From Pithys albifrons albifrons (taxonomy: Eukaryota > Chordata > Aves > Passeriformes > Thamnophilidae): a stretch of DNA of 64,000 nt. The notes under the pieces were generated by a model that saw nothing but the letters and a program-made list of their open reading frames with translations, was not told the DNA's origin and searched no databases. The position numbers were made by a program, and so were the translations under genes. Position 1 is the stretch's first letter; each line of letters starts with the position of its first letter. Below are positions 26,406 to 38,071 of this stretch, piece by piece. The stretch lies in contig NC_092497.1 in NCBI RefSeq assembly GCF_047495875.1, forward strand, positions 74,571,463 through 74,635,462, given 5' to 3'.

Positions 26406-27904
26406 CCCCCTAAATGATGGCTCTGACCTAATAATTACTTATTTCATGTGTAACACTAGTTTTGAGTGTTTTGAACTTCCCAATTTCTTCAGTCTCCTGA
26501 AACTGACAAAAGCTGAAATTGAAATTTGTTTTAAAAAATAATGGCAAGGATGAAAAATTAGACAAGAAGAAGTTTACCAAAGACAGTTTACATAAAGTGT
26601 AATGTTGAATTTTTATTCTCAGTAGTAAAACTAGAGAGGTTTTGCACCAGGACCAAGGTCAAATAAAACATGGTCAAGTAAGCTGACATGGAAAGACACC
26701 ATGCAGCAAATGCATACATTTTAAAATATTTCTTCTTCCCTTTTTTTTTTTTAACTCTTATGTATGTATTTGAACTTGAATAGAAAATCTTTTGGAAACC
26801 TATTGTCTTCTGTATGTTCATCCATTGACAGCAGAGTTGCGACTCTTATAGGCAAAAAGGACACTGCCATTGCATATTTGAAGTCAGCACTGATGACAAG
26901 GCCCCATTTTTGTGAAATGCTAAGAGTACCATGTTTATTGAAAATGCCAGAGCAAAGCCAAAAAGGAACCTTACACTACTCCTTGATAAAAAGATTGGTC
27001 CCATTATGAGTAAAACACTGTTCCTAAACTTCTTTTCTTAGAGGATTTGATAGGGCAGGAGGCAGTATACTGATCTGAATAAAATAAAGATTTGAGTTTA
27101 TGTTTCATTTCTACAGCTGGTTTAGATTATCTAAGTTGGCATTGAAGATGTTAACTGACTCAAAAAATGGATCCAACACAACTAGGGAAAAAAATTGATA
27201 TTTACGTAGACAAATATTCATGCTGCATTTAAAGTTATATTTGCCATATTTGCTTTTTTGTCCGTAATGCATCAAATATCCTATAGCATAATCCTTCTCT
27301 CAGCACTTACCAATGAACTATGAAATAGTATTAAATAGAATTAATTAGAAGCTTTAATGAATCATGTCTGTCCTCATTTATTATATAATGCAATTTTCAA
27401 GGACTGATTAATATGAGCTACAGATGAGTGAATGGTTAATGTAGTTTGTTAACCTTACTAAGAAGCTACAGTACATTATTCAAGTTAGTTCTCCTCTATT
27501 ATAAGCACACTTAAGTACTTACCATTACTTCGAGTGAACAAGATTTTCATTATTGTGCTATTAAGATGCAGAATTGGCTAGTTGTTGACCTCTTCCCCCA
27601 TATTATTTATTACAGTCTCTGATAGACCAATACCTTTTTTTTTCTCCTTCCTTTCCATTCAACCTTAATTTTCAAAGTAAATGGAAGACACATGACAAAA
27701 GTCCTTCCATCAAAGTGAATTTGTATGCTTAATTTCCAGTACACCATTTAGTTCATGTAATATTTTACCTAACACTATCCAAAATTGCTAGATTCTGCAT
27801 ATGCTTTTCCTCATGACTGGAGTTGATAACATACCAGTTATTTAGGTGTAGCTGAACAGTTTTTCCACAGTATCAAGTTTTCGCAGTTTTTTTCTTTTTC
27901 CAGT
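26405..27904. other. Unique AT-rich DNA, no gene recognised
   Basis: No exon or repeat was named. 27290-27560 is rich in TAAT-type words without being simple repeat and could be conserved non-coding DNA. Confidence 0.45.
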
Positions 27905-28296
27905 TCTTTCCTGCATTGACTGGGCTGGAGTTGCTCAAGAAAGTGGGTGATGACACAGCTGGGAGAGCTGAACTCAGCAGACCAGCGGGATATCACATGC
28001 CATACAACACTGTGCTCAGCAATAAAATCTCAGGAAAAGGAGGAAGAAGAATGAAATGTCCACTTTGGGTTACAGCATTTGTCCTCCTAAGTGCCTGCCC
28101 ATGGGAAGTAGTGAATCAATGCCTTAGTTTGTTTTGCTTTCATGCACTGTTTTGCTTAATTTCCTGAACTGTTTTTATTCTGAATCAGAACTGCATGTTT
28201 GTTTTATCCTTCCTATTCTCAACCCCATCTCACTGGGAGGAAAGAGAGAGAGACTGGGTGGAGGTTTACCTACTATCTGGGACTAGCTCACAACAA
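27905..28296 (+). mobile_element. Eroded avian ERV LTR fragment
   Basis: CTGGGCTGGAGTTGCTCA, GGGATATCACATGCCATAC, a polyadenylation signal AATAAA at 28021-28026 and the distal CCCATCTCACTGGGAGGAA block occur in the order I know from a common avian ERV LTR. Neither end nor a target duplication is clear, so it is older than the neighbouring LTRs. The 83-codon frame here (27916-28167) is non-coding LTR sequence. Confidence 0.7.
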
Positions 28297-29921
28297 TTCC
28301 CACTTGGACCTCTTAAAAAAGAAATCACACAACACAGGTGACATTTCCACAGACGTATGTTGAGGCAATTCTCCTTTTCTTTTATTACTTTAGAGGGATA
28401 ACAACAAAACCCAAGGCTCAGTAACAATATACTTAGTGAGAATTATTTATTAAAGGTGTGCTTCACTTATTCACTTTATTTTTTTAATTACTCATACTAG
28501 TTTTACCTCTTTTGTTGTTGAGTCTTAGAAAGGCACATACTTCTTTCTATTTACAAAATGGTACTAGCAATTAGCTTATGAATTTGTAGAATCATCAAAA
28601 TACAGGAGTTGGAACTATTTTTAACTCTGCAAGTAGTCATAGATACAGATCTGGCCCTCAGTGGGCAGTTTTCGTTAGTAAGCTTAGAAACAGAAATGAA
28701 AGTTTAAAAGGTGGCTTGAAAGGACATTTTCTATACACACCTTTTGCCTGTGGCAGGATTCAATTTCTCATGTCCATTGTATATCTGCAGCAGTACACTT
28801 ACATTTCGCTAGCTCTCAGAAGTATTCTCCTTATCTCATAGCTTGAGGTTACAGGACACTGACTGTGCTGTGCAGGACAGTTCTAGGCAGCCAAGACCCC
28901 ACCAGAGCCCTGGGTTACAAGTAGTCTCTGGAGCGCTTCATGTCTAGAGCTGACCCCACACCAAGTCTCAGCTCAAAATGAATCCCAGAGCTGCTCTGAA
29001 CCAACAAACTGTAGAAGGCAACAGAAATTCATCTTTTTTTGCAAATCAAGAGAAAGAAATAACATATATTCTCTATTCTTCAGTGTACAAGGACCATAAT
29101 GTTTCTAAAGGTACACAAACATTTTCCATCTGAACACACAAAACAAAGTCACTCTGCTTGGATTGCATCTAGTTTTACATAAGTAAGCCTTAATATTGAG
29201 TTTGAACAAAATCAGTGGATAGATAAGAGTTTAAGTTCTTATTTCAATGATAATATGAAGTGGATCCCGTGCATATTCATAGTCAACTGCAAACTTATTA
29301 TGGCTCTTGCAAGACATTCAACAGTTTAAACTTTATAAATGGAGGCATACACCTTTTATTAAAATGTTTCCATTGATGTATAGGTGTGTTCAACTGTGTT
29401 TTCCTCTCCCTAACCATGCTAAAAGCACAGCAAGATAGTTGTGATTTAAAGCTTAAATTCCTAATCTCAGAACAACAGACAAAAAAGGAAGTAATTTTGC
29501 TCTTTAACAAAATAAATATTTTGGTAGTTTATAACAGCTTATGCATTCAAAAATGTTGAGGCAGACAGGGTTATCCAAATGTTGATGTATGTATACCCAG
29601 GCTGAATGATTTGAACAAGAGCTTTCATAGATGGGAGTCCTCAAACACTGATTAGGTGATTTACATTGAACTAAAATATTTTATTCATAAATAATTTCTT
29701 TGTGTGTGTGCTATGCCTGTGTTATTCTTAAAATGCAATAATATCATGACATTTATCCCAAGGGAACTTAGTCAGTGACAGGTTCTTTCATTGATTCATA
29801 ATTCATATTCATAGTAAGGGTATCTGATGAAATGAGCTTTACATATTTCATTATGCATTTGCTAAGATAGTCAGTTTCAGCAGCACCAAAATAAAACAAA
29901 AAATATTTCATTTCCTTTTAG
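28297..29921. other. Unique AT-rich DNA, no gene recognised
   Basis: Nothing recognisable as gene, RNA or repeat. Confidence 0.5.
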
Positions 29922-29926
29922 CATTA

Positions 29927-30578
29927 TGTGCTGGTTTAAAGGTGAACCAGCAAGGGAAATGAACTCACCACGAGGGAGATTATAAGTCAGAGGCTAAAAT
30001 TTAATAATAATATTACAATAAATACACTGACAAAAAGGGAAATTGCTTTCATCTCACAAAACCCAGCAGTATAACCCAGTGTCCTGGGGCACAAACCCAA
30101 AGGGGGTTTGTTTGCCCTTGTGCTGAGACCCACGTGGTTCCCCAAGTCCAAAGCAAAAGGAAGTGAAAATTCTGTTGGTGCAGGCGAGGGCTGTAGTCTG
30201 GTTGAGATTGGCGGTCGTAGTCTGGTCAAGAGTGGTGATCTCCTGCTGTCAAGGTCCTGCTGCTCCTCTGGATCTGACGAGAGGTTTCCGAGGTCTTCTT
30301 ACCCACCACTTATGTACCCTCAGGGACCACCCAGTCCCTCCCCCTGGGTGGAGACTCACACAATGGGTGATTAACTCTGGGAGCCAGGGGGTATTGTTGA
30401 ATTATTGATGGCCCATTAGCAGCCACGTCCCCCAGGCTGGGTGTGAAGGTGCTAATGACTCCCTGGGCAGCTGCTGCTAATGGTCCATTGTCCTTGGGGA
30501 ATGAATAGAGGGGGTAGAATACACAGCTTTGATCACTCACACACAGTGTTAACTGGTCCCACCTGTTAAACTAGGACA
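29927..30578 (-). mobile_element. Solo LTR, type D (5-bp duplication)
   Basis: A 652-bp unit with plus-strand ends TGTGCTGGTTTAAAGG and AAACTAGGACA, flanked by CATTA on both sides (29922-29926, 30579-30583). The minus-strand reading puts an AATAAA-like, T-rich 3' region near 30000-30020, supporting minus polarity. No internal viral genes adjoin. The 5-bp duplication fits an ERVL-type element. Several open frames inside (for example 30108-30374) are LTR sequence, not genes. Confidence 0.8.
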
Positions 30579-31020
30579 CATTAGAAAAGTTAAAACACAT
30601 GGCTTCTTGGGAAATTAAGTTCCCAAGAATGCTCATGGTTATGACATAACTGAATTTTGTGTGTGTTTGTCACCATTTGTTGCCCAGTCATAATAATGTT
30701 TAGTGTCCCTCTCTGGTAATATATAGTAACACATAATACATTTCAGGTATTAATTTGGCAGAAGCCATCCTAAACACAATTCTCAACTTTAGGAAAATCC
30801 ATCTGAAATAAACACAATAACCTTGTTGCTGGAATGGAACACATAAATCACAAAACTTAAGTCAGATGATAGAATTTCAATAAAGCAAAAGAAATATCTG
30901 TGGCAAGAAGCTCAGTTTGTGAAGATCTCAAACTGCAGGACTACTGTTACAGAAGGCTGTTGCTGAGACACATCAAAAGATCATCTTTATTGAATAACAA
31001 TTGCATGACCGAGTTCTTGG

Positions 31021-31574
31021 TGATGCCTGAAAAGTCTGTAAAAAAGACTCCAAGCCAACTTTTTGTAGAAGATAAGAGGGTAGTGGCTTTAATGATGAAC
31101 ACCCAGGCTCACTCAGGAATACATCGATACGCATGTGGGCAACCTCTAATTTCCATGGCTTTTATAATATGATCTATCCAATCATTACTTTACATATCTC
31201 CAGTTCAAATTTTTTCTGCCCCATTCCCACCCCTGTTCCACCCCCTCGGAATTTAAGTCTGAGGTTGGTGAGACCTCCTCTTCATCAGTCCTGCTCTTCC
31301 TCAGACATCTGTAGTTCTTCCAGTGTTCTGACTTCTGGGTCACTCTGCCCTGTGTTTATATCTCCTTTTGATATTCTTCAACTTTCTACCTTGAAAAAAG
31401 ACTAAACATCTAAAGGAATTTGAGCTCACTGTTCTGGGACAGGGGTAGTGATAGAAAGACATTAAACTCAAGCTGCTAGAAATATTAACACACTAGATCT
31501 ACTTTGCTACAGCTACTGCGTTCCTAATATCTGTAAAATGTGAAAATCAAAAATCAAAACCCCTTCCTGCATCA
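31021..31574 (-). mobile_element. Solo LTR, type C (4-bp duplication)
   Basis: 554 bp with terminal inverted repeats TGATGC...GCATCA and a 4-bp direct repeat TTGG at 31017-31020 and 31575-31578. A 4-bp duplication is typical of class I (gammaretrovirus-like) integration. On the minus strand, ATTAAAG near 31090 followed by a T-rich end suggests minus polarity. A relative sits at 38072-38650. No internal coding region adjoins. Confidence 0.82.
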
Positions 31575-31719
31575 TTGGTCAGCAACTAGCTTTTTTAGAA
31601 ACTTCATGAGCTGAAAAAAGAACTGTAAAGTTAACATGTGTACTTTTATCTTTACTCCAGTAGGAAGAAGTTATTTGAAAACGTTTCCTGCCATCTTATT
31701 TTACATTTTAATTCTAAAG

Positions 31720-31774
31720 GTCCTAGGCTGCTTATAGTAAAAGCTGAGTAGAAGCTTAGGTGTAGGAAGGTCAT
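31720..31774 (-). pseudogene. ND4L: ND4L, 5' end only (NUMT)
   Basis: Starts ATGACC at 31774, two bases after the tRNA-Arg. It reads MTFLHLSFYSAFTMSSLG under the mitochondrial code, the normal N-terminus of this complex I subunit, then leaves homology near 31720. Truncated by the insertion boundary and not expressed. Confidence 0.85.
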
Positions 31775-31776
31775 TA

Positions 31777-31844
31777 AGAAAGTCATAGGTGTGGGCTATG
31801 ATTTGTTGAGTCGAAATCAACTGTCTTTATTAGACTAACTTTCT
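31777..31844 (-). pseudogene. trnR: Mitochondrial tRNA-Arg (TCG) in NUMT
   Basis: 68 bp with acceptor strands AGAAAGT and ACTTTCT fully complementary and anticodon TCG in GATTTCGAC, lying between ND3 and ND4L as in vertebrate mtDNA. Mitochondrial-type, so not expected to act as a nuclear tRNA gene. Confidence 0.9.
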
Positions 31845-31848
31845 GTTC

Positions 31849-32199
31849 TTATTCTGCTCATTCCAGGCCCCCTTGGATTCATTCATATACTAGGCCTAGC
31901 GTGAGAAGGAGGATGATGGTGAATGCTCATGTTAGGGTTGCGAGGGGAAACTGGAGTTGGGTAGCTCAGGGAAGGGGTAGTAAGAGGGCAATTTCTAAGT
32001 CAAACAGGAGGAATAGGATAGCGACTAGAAAAAAGCGGATGGAGAATGGGAGTCGGGCGGAGCCTAGAGGGTCGAAGCCACATTCATATGGTGAGAGTTT
32101 TTCTGAGTTTGGGTTTGTTTGGGCGAGTCAAAAGTTTAGTAGGGTTAGAATAATGCTTAGTGATGTGGATAGGGTGAGTATTAGTAGAATTATGTTAAT
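31849..32199 (-). pseudogene. ND3: ND3, full-length open frame under mitochondrial code (NUMT)
   Basis: 351 bp (116 codons plus TAA), starting ATT at 32199 directly after tRNA-Gly. Conserved complex I subunit 3 blocks are present: [36 protein letters not shown], and the C-terminal YEWIQGGLEWAE. In-frame TGA codons are Trp only in mitochondria, so the nuclear copy cannot give full protein. The frame holds without the extra base near nucleotide 174 that many birds carry in mitochondrial ND3. The plus-strand 109-codon frame over it is a shadow. Confidence 0.95.
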
Positions 32200-32200
32200 T

Positions 32201-32268
32201 GCTCTTCTCTGGGGTCAAGCCAGACTCTAGAGATTGGAAGTCAATTGTAATGGATATACTAGAAGAGC
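32201..32268 (-). pseudogene. trnG: Mitochondrial tRNA-Gly (TCC) in NUMT
   Basis: 68 bp starting GCTCTTCTAGTATA on the minus strand and ending GAGAAGAGC, with a complementary acceptor stem and TTCC anticodon region (GACTTCCAATC). Located between COX3 and ND3 as in mtDNA. Confidence 0.9.
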
Positions 32269-32470
32269 AGGATCCTCATCAGTAGATTGTTATGTAGAGG
32301 AAAAGTCAGATGACGTCAACGAAGTGTCAGTATCAGGCTGCTGCTTCGAAGCCAAAGTGGTGGTTTGGTGTGAAGTGAAACTTGATTAAGCGAAGAAGGC
32401 AGATTAGGAGAAAGGAGGAGCCAATGATTACGTGAAGTCCATGGAATCCGGTAGCAACGAAGAAAGTTGA
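32269..32470 (-). pseudogene. COX3: COX3, 3' end only (NUMT)
   Basis: 67 codons plus a T that becomes a stop by polyadenylation in mitochondria. It reads [37 protein letters not shown] and ends IYWWGS, the C-terminal third of cytochrome c oxidase subunit III, with no disruption under the mitochondrial code. Homology ends abruptly at 32470 beside three copies of ACAAAGGA. Confidence 0.93.
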
Positions 32471-32494
32471 ACAAAGGAACAAAGGAACAAAGGA
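32471..32494 (+). repeat. (ACAAAGGA)3 at NUMT junction
   Basis: Three perfect copies of an 8-mer exactly at the COX3-side boundary. They are not part of COX3, so they are either pre-existing nuclear sequence or filler made during end joining. Confidence 0.85.
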
Positions 32495-33147
32495 AGAAAC
32501 TGATATGAACAAGATGTTCATAAATATTTACTGTACCAGGCAGAGAACTTTTAAGACCTAGTTGATATGACTGCAAACATTTTTCCATTTTGAGTAGCCA
32601 GAAGCAGTAGAAAGGAAAAATATAAGGAAGGCATTATTTGACTCAGCTGTTAATCTTTACAAAGTAGGCTTAAACTATACAAAAATGGTAGACAAGACTC
32701 TTTAAAAGGCACCTTTTATGTGTGTTGGCTGTATCCAAGTTATGTGGAAAGAAAACAGAAGTATAGGATTTTGTCACCGGTCTGGGTTTTGTTGGTGGTT
32801 GGTTGTCTTGGGATATTTTTTAATGTTGCTTATGCAGTTCCACCTATGCATTCTAAGACCCCTGACACCTAGGCTGTTAAATCAGTACACCTTACACTAT
32901 TTACTTAACTCACAGTTCTCTCCTGCCTTTCTACACATGCACTTTACCCTCACATGCAAGCCCAGTTTTTAAGGTACATCATCTACACTGACAGTCATAC
33001 ACTCTAGAGGATGAGCTGCACAAACAGGCAGCAGACCAGAGCAGTAACTCTGGATCAGACTTAGGAGAAGTATTCAGTAGGTGATGAATTTCGCAGTTGC
33101 TTGTCCCTCAATGAAATAGAGTAAATGTGGAGATGGTAGGGGAAGGA
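32495..33147. other. Unique DNA, no gene recognised
   Basis: No gene or repeat recognised. An 84-codon frame at 32718-32972 has no family motif. Confidence 0.5.
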
Positions 33148-33154
33148 GAAAGAA

Positions 33155-33297
33155 TCAGAGAAGCACAGAATATTCTGAGGTGGAAGGAGTCTACAAGGAT
33201 CACTGAGTCCAACTCCTAAATGAGTAGTCCATACAGGTTCAAACCTGCGACCTTGGCTTCATTAGCACTCTGCTCTAACCAACTGAGCTAATCTCAG
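33155..33297 (-). mobile_element. tRNA-Ile-headed SINE with CR1 tail (TguSINE1-like)
   Basis: The minus strand begins with a tRNA-like head (33297 to about 33225): TTAGCTCAGTTGGTTAGAGC is the A-box arm, GTGCTAAT gives the AAT (Ile) anticodon, and GGTTTGAACC is the B box. After a short linker comes a CR1-type 3' end: GGAGTTGGACTCAGTGATCC, then CAGAATATTCTGTG. A 7-bp direct repeat GAAAGAA flanks it (33148-33154, 33298-33304). This is the plan of TguSINE1, a passerine SINE mobilised by CR1. Confidence 0.85.
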
Positions 33298-33304
33298 GAA
33301 AGAA

Positions 33305-36300
33305 GTTTTTTCCTGAGACAGACTAGATAGTGCAGTGAAATTTTTTAAGTCAAAAGCATGCTTTGAACTAGATATTTAAAAGCTTCAAAGTATACTCTAT
33401 GTATGTTAGTATACGTGGCAATTCTTCTCCCTAACACTTCACAAATTTCAGGATCTAGTATAAACATCCAGTTCTACTATTCCCTAACCACATAGTGCTA
33501 GTTCTGAAAACTCACTTGTTTTCTTTAATTCCTCATCTCTTATCCAAGGTAGTCCATATGAGATATTTGTAAATGGCTTGTGTGCTTGCAGTGAAGGCAG
33601 TGATTCAATACTACTGAGCAGAAAAATTTGTGTTTCTCAAGGCATTACAAAAGTCATTCTAGTAGCCTAGTTGCCTAGAATGGCTGGTTTCTGAATCCAG
33701 AATCTCCAGAATACCAATGAGTAGCTTTACATCTTTGTATCTAATGCTTTTTACACAAACAAGTGGAAACACAGTAAAACTAGAAAGCAAAAAGAAATGT
33801 TGAAACCCCCCAGATATTAATAAGAAAATATCTCAGAATTGTAAAAAAAGAAAACCAAAACCAAACCAACAACAACAACAGCAACAACTACAACAAAACC
33901 AAAGACATCCTCAAACCTGTTTAATTCACTTTTTTTTGTCAAATGAACCAGTTTTACATTCACTATGGAGCATATGGTGCATGATCTCTTCTTGACATTA
34001 ACTGTTCAGTTATTTTCTTCTTGATCTAGTTCCTTAGCACTGGCACAGTCCAAAAGCATTTTCTGTTGTTTCAGATAGACTTTTTCCATCTTGTGTAGCA
34101 AATAATATATTTCAGAACAGTGCTTTCAGGCAGTTTTGCAGACAAAAGGATTAGAGCCCCAGGTGGATTCATAGTGGAAACAGTAACAGATTCGGCAAGA
34201 CTAATACTTGAGAGCAAAGATTTTCAATCCGTATGAAGAAAATTGTCAGGAGGAAAGTATTTGATGTTAAAAGCCAGTAAGAATAGAAGCTGCTGTTTGC
34301 CCTCATTACCACACTCTTTAATGTCATTCAGAATCTTAGTTGTTTTATAGAAAAGCCTGTCATAGAAAAAAGTCAGACCAACTCTCACTTTTATAACACA
34401 TTAAGAGTTGTAAAGTGTATCTGCAATGAAAATCCAGACAGGTTTAAAACATGCATAAATGTGCACTGCAACCACCAGGAGTGCAGCAACAAAAATAGAG
34501 ACACTTCTTCCATATCCTGATCAATCTTTGGATAAATGGAAAGGTAAGATTGTACCTGGCAGTCATGAAAAGGATATTTCCAAAAAACACTGAACTGAAT
34601 ACATATCAGAAGATCACATCATCTTACCTACTCTGCCCAGCACATTGGCTCTGTGTCAGTGCTATGCTTCAGGACAGGACTGAAGAGAAGTACGGTTTTC
34701 TTAGGCACCATAATATGGTTCCATGAATTCAGACACTGAATAAAATAAAAAGATTGCAGTAAAATGAGAGCTGGTTCTGCCTTCTTGTGGTGACAAAAAT
34801 GGCCAATACACACTATCATCAAGAATCAGACTGCTGGTCTGTGACAAGCAAATAGAATCCACAGTTGTTCACCATTCTTGTACCTACGAGGAATGTTAGA
34901 AGTTATGATGGAGGACAGGCTCACTGGCAGCACCACCACCATTTTAAGAGGAAAAAAAACCACGGTTCAAAAAAAAAAAAAAAAAAAGATATCCAGTTCT
35001 TCCCTAGGTAAAAACATTTAAATAAGTTTCATTTTGTCTGATGGTGCAAATCTTGAGTGTCTTTCCCAGCTCTTGCAAGAGCTACCTAGAAATACTCCTA
35101 TGAAAAACATGCACTACAATTCTTCTGGTATTATCTTGTTTTTTCCAGGTAAAACATGGAATACATAAAAATTACTCATACTACCCCATTAAGCGACAAA
35201 AGCCAGTTATTGTCAATTACTGACCAACAAAAAAGTAAAAGACCACAGCTGACCTTAAGTAGAAAATCACCCATACTTGGATGATGCTGCCTCAGCCATG
35301 GCTGCTCTACAGTTAAAATTTATAAAACAAAATATATACAGCACTGCATGTGTGTCTCATGGTCCCTGGCAGGCAGGGACTGCAGGGGATCAAGTAAAAG
35401 GCAAGTCCTGCCAGAATTTTATCACCCCAAAATCTTAACTCTCAGCTCTTGCACACAAACTCAGAATCACCAGAATGATTCAGCCATGCTTATTTCATAA
35501 GAAAAAAATGTTGCTTCAATAACTGGACATGAAAACCACTACAAAATTAGAGAGAGAAATTAAATCAATAGTAGGTCCAGCAGGACACTGTGTTCTATCC
35601 TTGGATCTGTCTGCAGGCATGCTGGCTGCATACAGATTAGCTGATAAATAGCTGATTCAATAGACTGGTAGCAAACACATGCTTTGCTAGGGATGACTCT
35701 TTAAGTCACCATACATCAAACAGACAGTGTCAGCCTTTGAGGATAACCAGTGATGGCTTGTTTTGCTCTTTGAACTGCCTTGGAGACCTGGAGACTAAAA
35801 AAGTGCCTGAATGTTGCATCGAATCCACTGGGAGGGTTGAAAGCTTCAAAGAACACTGTTGCATCCAAGGAGAAATGCATTGATTGAAGAAACCAGTGTG
35901 AAATAGTCTTTTATAATTAACAGAATGCTGGAATTGACTGGTGTTTTGCTGAGCTATATTTTATCTTTATTGGATTAACTGTGACACAGTAGGTTATGTC
36001 AAAGGGAATCTGCATGAATATTAAAAGTAAATGTGGTGTGAATTATAGATAACTTACATTAGATGCAACAGCATGCAGCAATTTTTATTCACCTATGTAA
36101 TTAGATTAAAATAAATCTGCTGAATAAACTATATTGTCTTCTTATAATCCAAATTCAAAATTATCAAGAAGTTATGAAACAGGGATAATTGCTGGTCTTT
36201 AGAAGATGTATGTTCACATATACACATGACAGGAAATAATTCTGAGAAGTGTTCTAGAGAAAATGGTTTGGTAATGAAGAGGAAATTGATTTAATCTCAA

Positions 36301-36639
36301 ATTTTTAATAAATGCACCACTTATTCCACATATCTACTTAGAACTTTGGCAGCAGACATGTGCTGTTTATTAAAAAAAAATATGGAAAATGTAAAGAACA
36401 GAAATTATATAAGGGATATTGGCCTAGTGCTACAATTGTACATTAATCCTTCTGGACATTCTAAAAGCATATACTCAGCATTGGGTCTTCTAATTTCTTA
36501 AGTGATCAGTTAGTTGTATGTTCTTTAACACAATGAATGTGTTCTTTATGTATGCCACAGAAATATAAATTGGTTTGGAGTTTTTAAGCAGAGTCCAATT
36601 TTTGCAGAGCCAAACACTTGAAAATATGAATTTTATCTG
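33305..36639. other. Unique AT-rich DNA, no gene recognised
   Basis: Includes a (CAA)n-like run at 33849-33905 and an A-run at 34969-34987. 35960-36150 has TAAT-rich, non-repetitive sequence of conserved non-coding style. No exon was recognised. Confidence 0.45.
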
Positions 36640-37183
36640 TGGAATCACAGAGTAATTCAGTCTAGAATGGATCTTCAGAGGTTGTTAGACAAAGGTCTGG
36701 CTCAAAGCCGATCTAATTAGATCAGCCTACTCTGGGACATGCCTGGTGGGTCCTGAACAAAACCAAGGATGCATATTCCACACCCTATCTGTTCACCTGT
36801 TCCAGAATTCAATAATCCTCATGAAAAAAAAAAAACAAAAAAAACCACAACAAATCCAAAACCAAGCATAAACCAAACAAAAACAATGAAAAGCAACAAC
36901 CACACCCCCCCTTCCTTCTTAACCTATAAAAATCTAAATTTTTCCGCAATCCAAATTGTGTCTGTTGCCTCTGCCAGCGTGCACCTCTAAGAAGGGTCTG
37001 GCTCCATCGTCTCTCTGCTCTTGCATTACCTAGTTAAAAGACAGCAACAAGGTCTCCCCTTTGTCACCTCTTTTCTTAGCTGAACAAACAGTTCTCTCCA
37101 CTGTCTACTCAAGCCCCCTGACCATATTGGTTGTCTCCATGGACTTGGTCAACCGTGTCAAAATTATTCTTGTACTGGGCAGC

Positions 37184-37802
37184 TGTTTTGGTTTGAATAC
37201 TTTGGCAAAATACCAAGGATAAACCAAAGTGACAAAGCCTCCCTTCTCCCCCTGGCTGAGAAAAGGGAGAAAAAAACATGGACACTTAAACCTGAAATAG
37301 AAGTGGCTTATATCTTTATATGAGAAATAGAAAATGAAAAGTAGACTAAAATATAACACACATCCACACAAGTTAGATATAACAAATAATTCCTTCACCT
37401 CCCCATCCAACAGAAAACTGAACTATTCTGAACACAAATCCCACCATTCTAGCTACAAAACCACTCAAGAGAACTCAATCTCCCAAGTGACAGACCCAAG
37501 CAGAAAGAAAACTAAGAATAAACATTTGCTTTCCTGTAGATAACATAGTGGTGAGGAGGTGCAGGGCCTAATCAGCAGAGCAGCACAGAGCACATTCACG
37601 TGCACCACAGCCATAAGGAGACGAGAAAGCTCCTCCTCCCCCACTGTAGTTATATCCCAGTTTGCCTCATCTGGTATGAGATATTTCTTTGGTTGCTTTA
37701 GTAGGTGTCGCCTGTCCCTTCTAATCTATGTAACACTATTAGGGCCTACTAAACTTAAGGCCTGCTCTAGGTCTAACTAAAACTAAGGCCTAAATTACCA
37801 CA
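37184..37802 (-). mobile_element. Solo LTR, ERVL-like, type B
   Basis: 619 bp with plus-strand ends TGTTTTGGTTTGAA and TAAATTACCACA, flanked by GCAGC on each side (37179-37183, 37803-37807). The target is the CR1 sequence CTTGTACTGGGCAGC|CC. Polarity follows from the plus-strand relative at 43906. No internal genes. Confidence 0.88.
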
Positions 37803-38071
37803 GCAGCCCAAAACTTTACAGAGCATTGCACATTTGATCTCACAAGTGACAAAGAAAGGACCACGCCTCCAGACCTGTTTTGAACTTGTCCAGTACAGCT
37901 AAGTATGCAAATGGACTTCTCTGACTTACGTTCAACTTATTTTTCCACTAGGACCATGAGGTCCTTTTCATTAGAACTGTTCATCTTCCAACAGGGTCTC
38001 AGCTTTCATTGTTGCATGAATTTATTCCATTGTAGATGCAGGACTTGAAATGATGTTAAACTTCATGACAT

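Larger units (their letters stand above)
31720..32470 (-). other. NUMT: nuclear copy of mtDNA (COX3-trnG-ND3-trnR-ND4L)
   Basis: About 750 bp reading as mitochondrial light-strand gene order on the minus strand: end of COX3, tRNA-Gly, all of ND3, tRNA-Arg, start of ND4L. All reading frames are open under the vertebrate mitochondrial code (TGA as Trp) and both tRNAs keep paired stems, so the transfer is recent. Homology stops sharply at both ends in ordinary nuclear sequence, which argues against a misassembled mitochondrial contig. Confidence 0.95.

Noticed and set aside
26173..26541. Cys/Val and His/Thr repeat frames
   Set aside because: These are translations of the (CA)n repeat on either strand.
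31901..32230. 109-codon Arg-rich plus-strand frame
   Set aside because: It is the antisense of the mitochondrial ND3 copy.
33225..33297. Functional tRNA-Ile gene
   Set aside because: It lacks a normal 3' acceptor strand, is fused to a CR1 tail and is flanked by a target duplication. It is a SINE.
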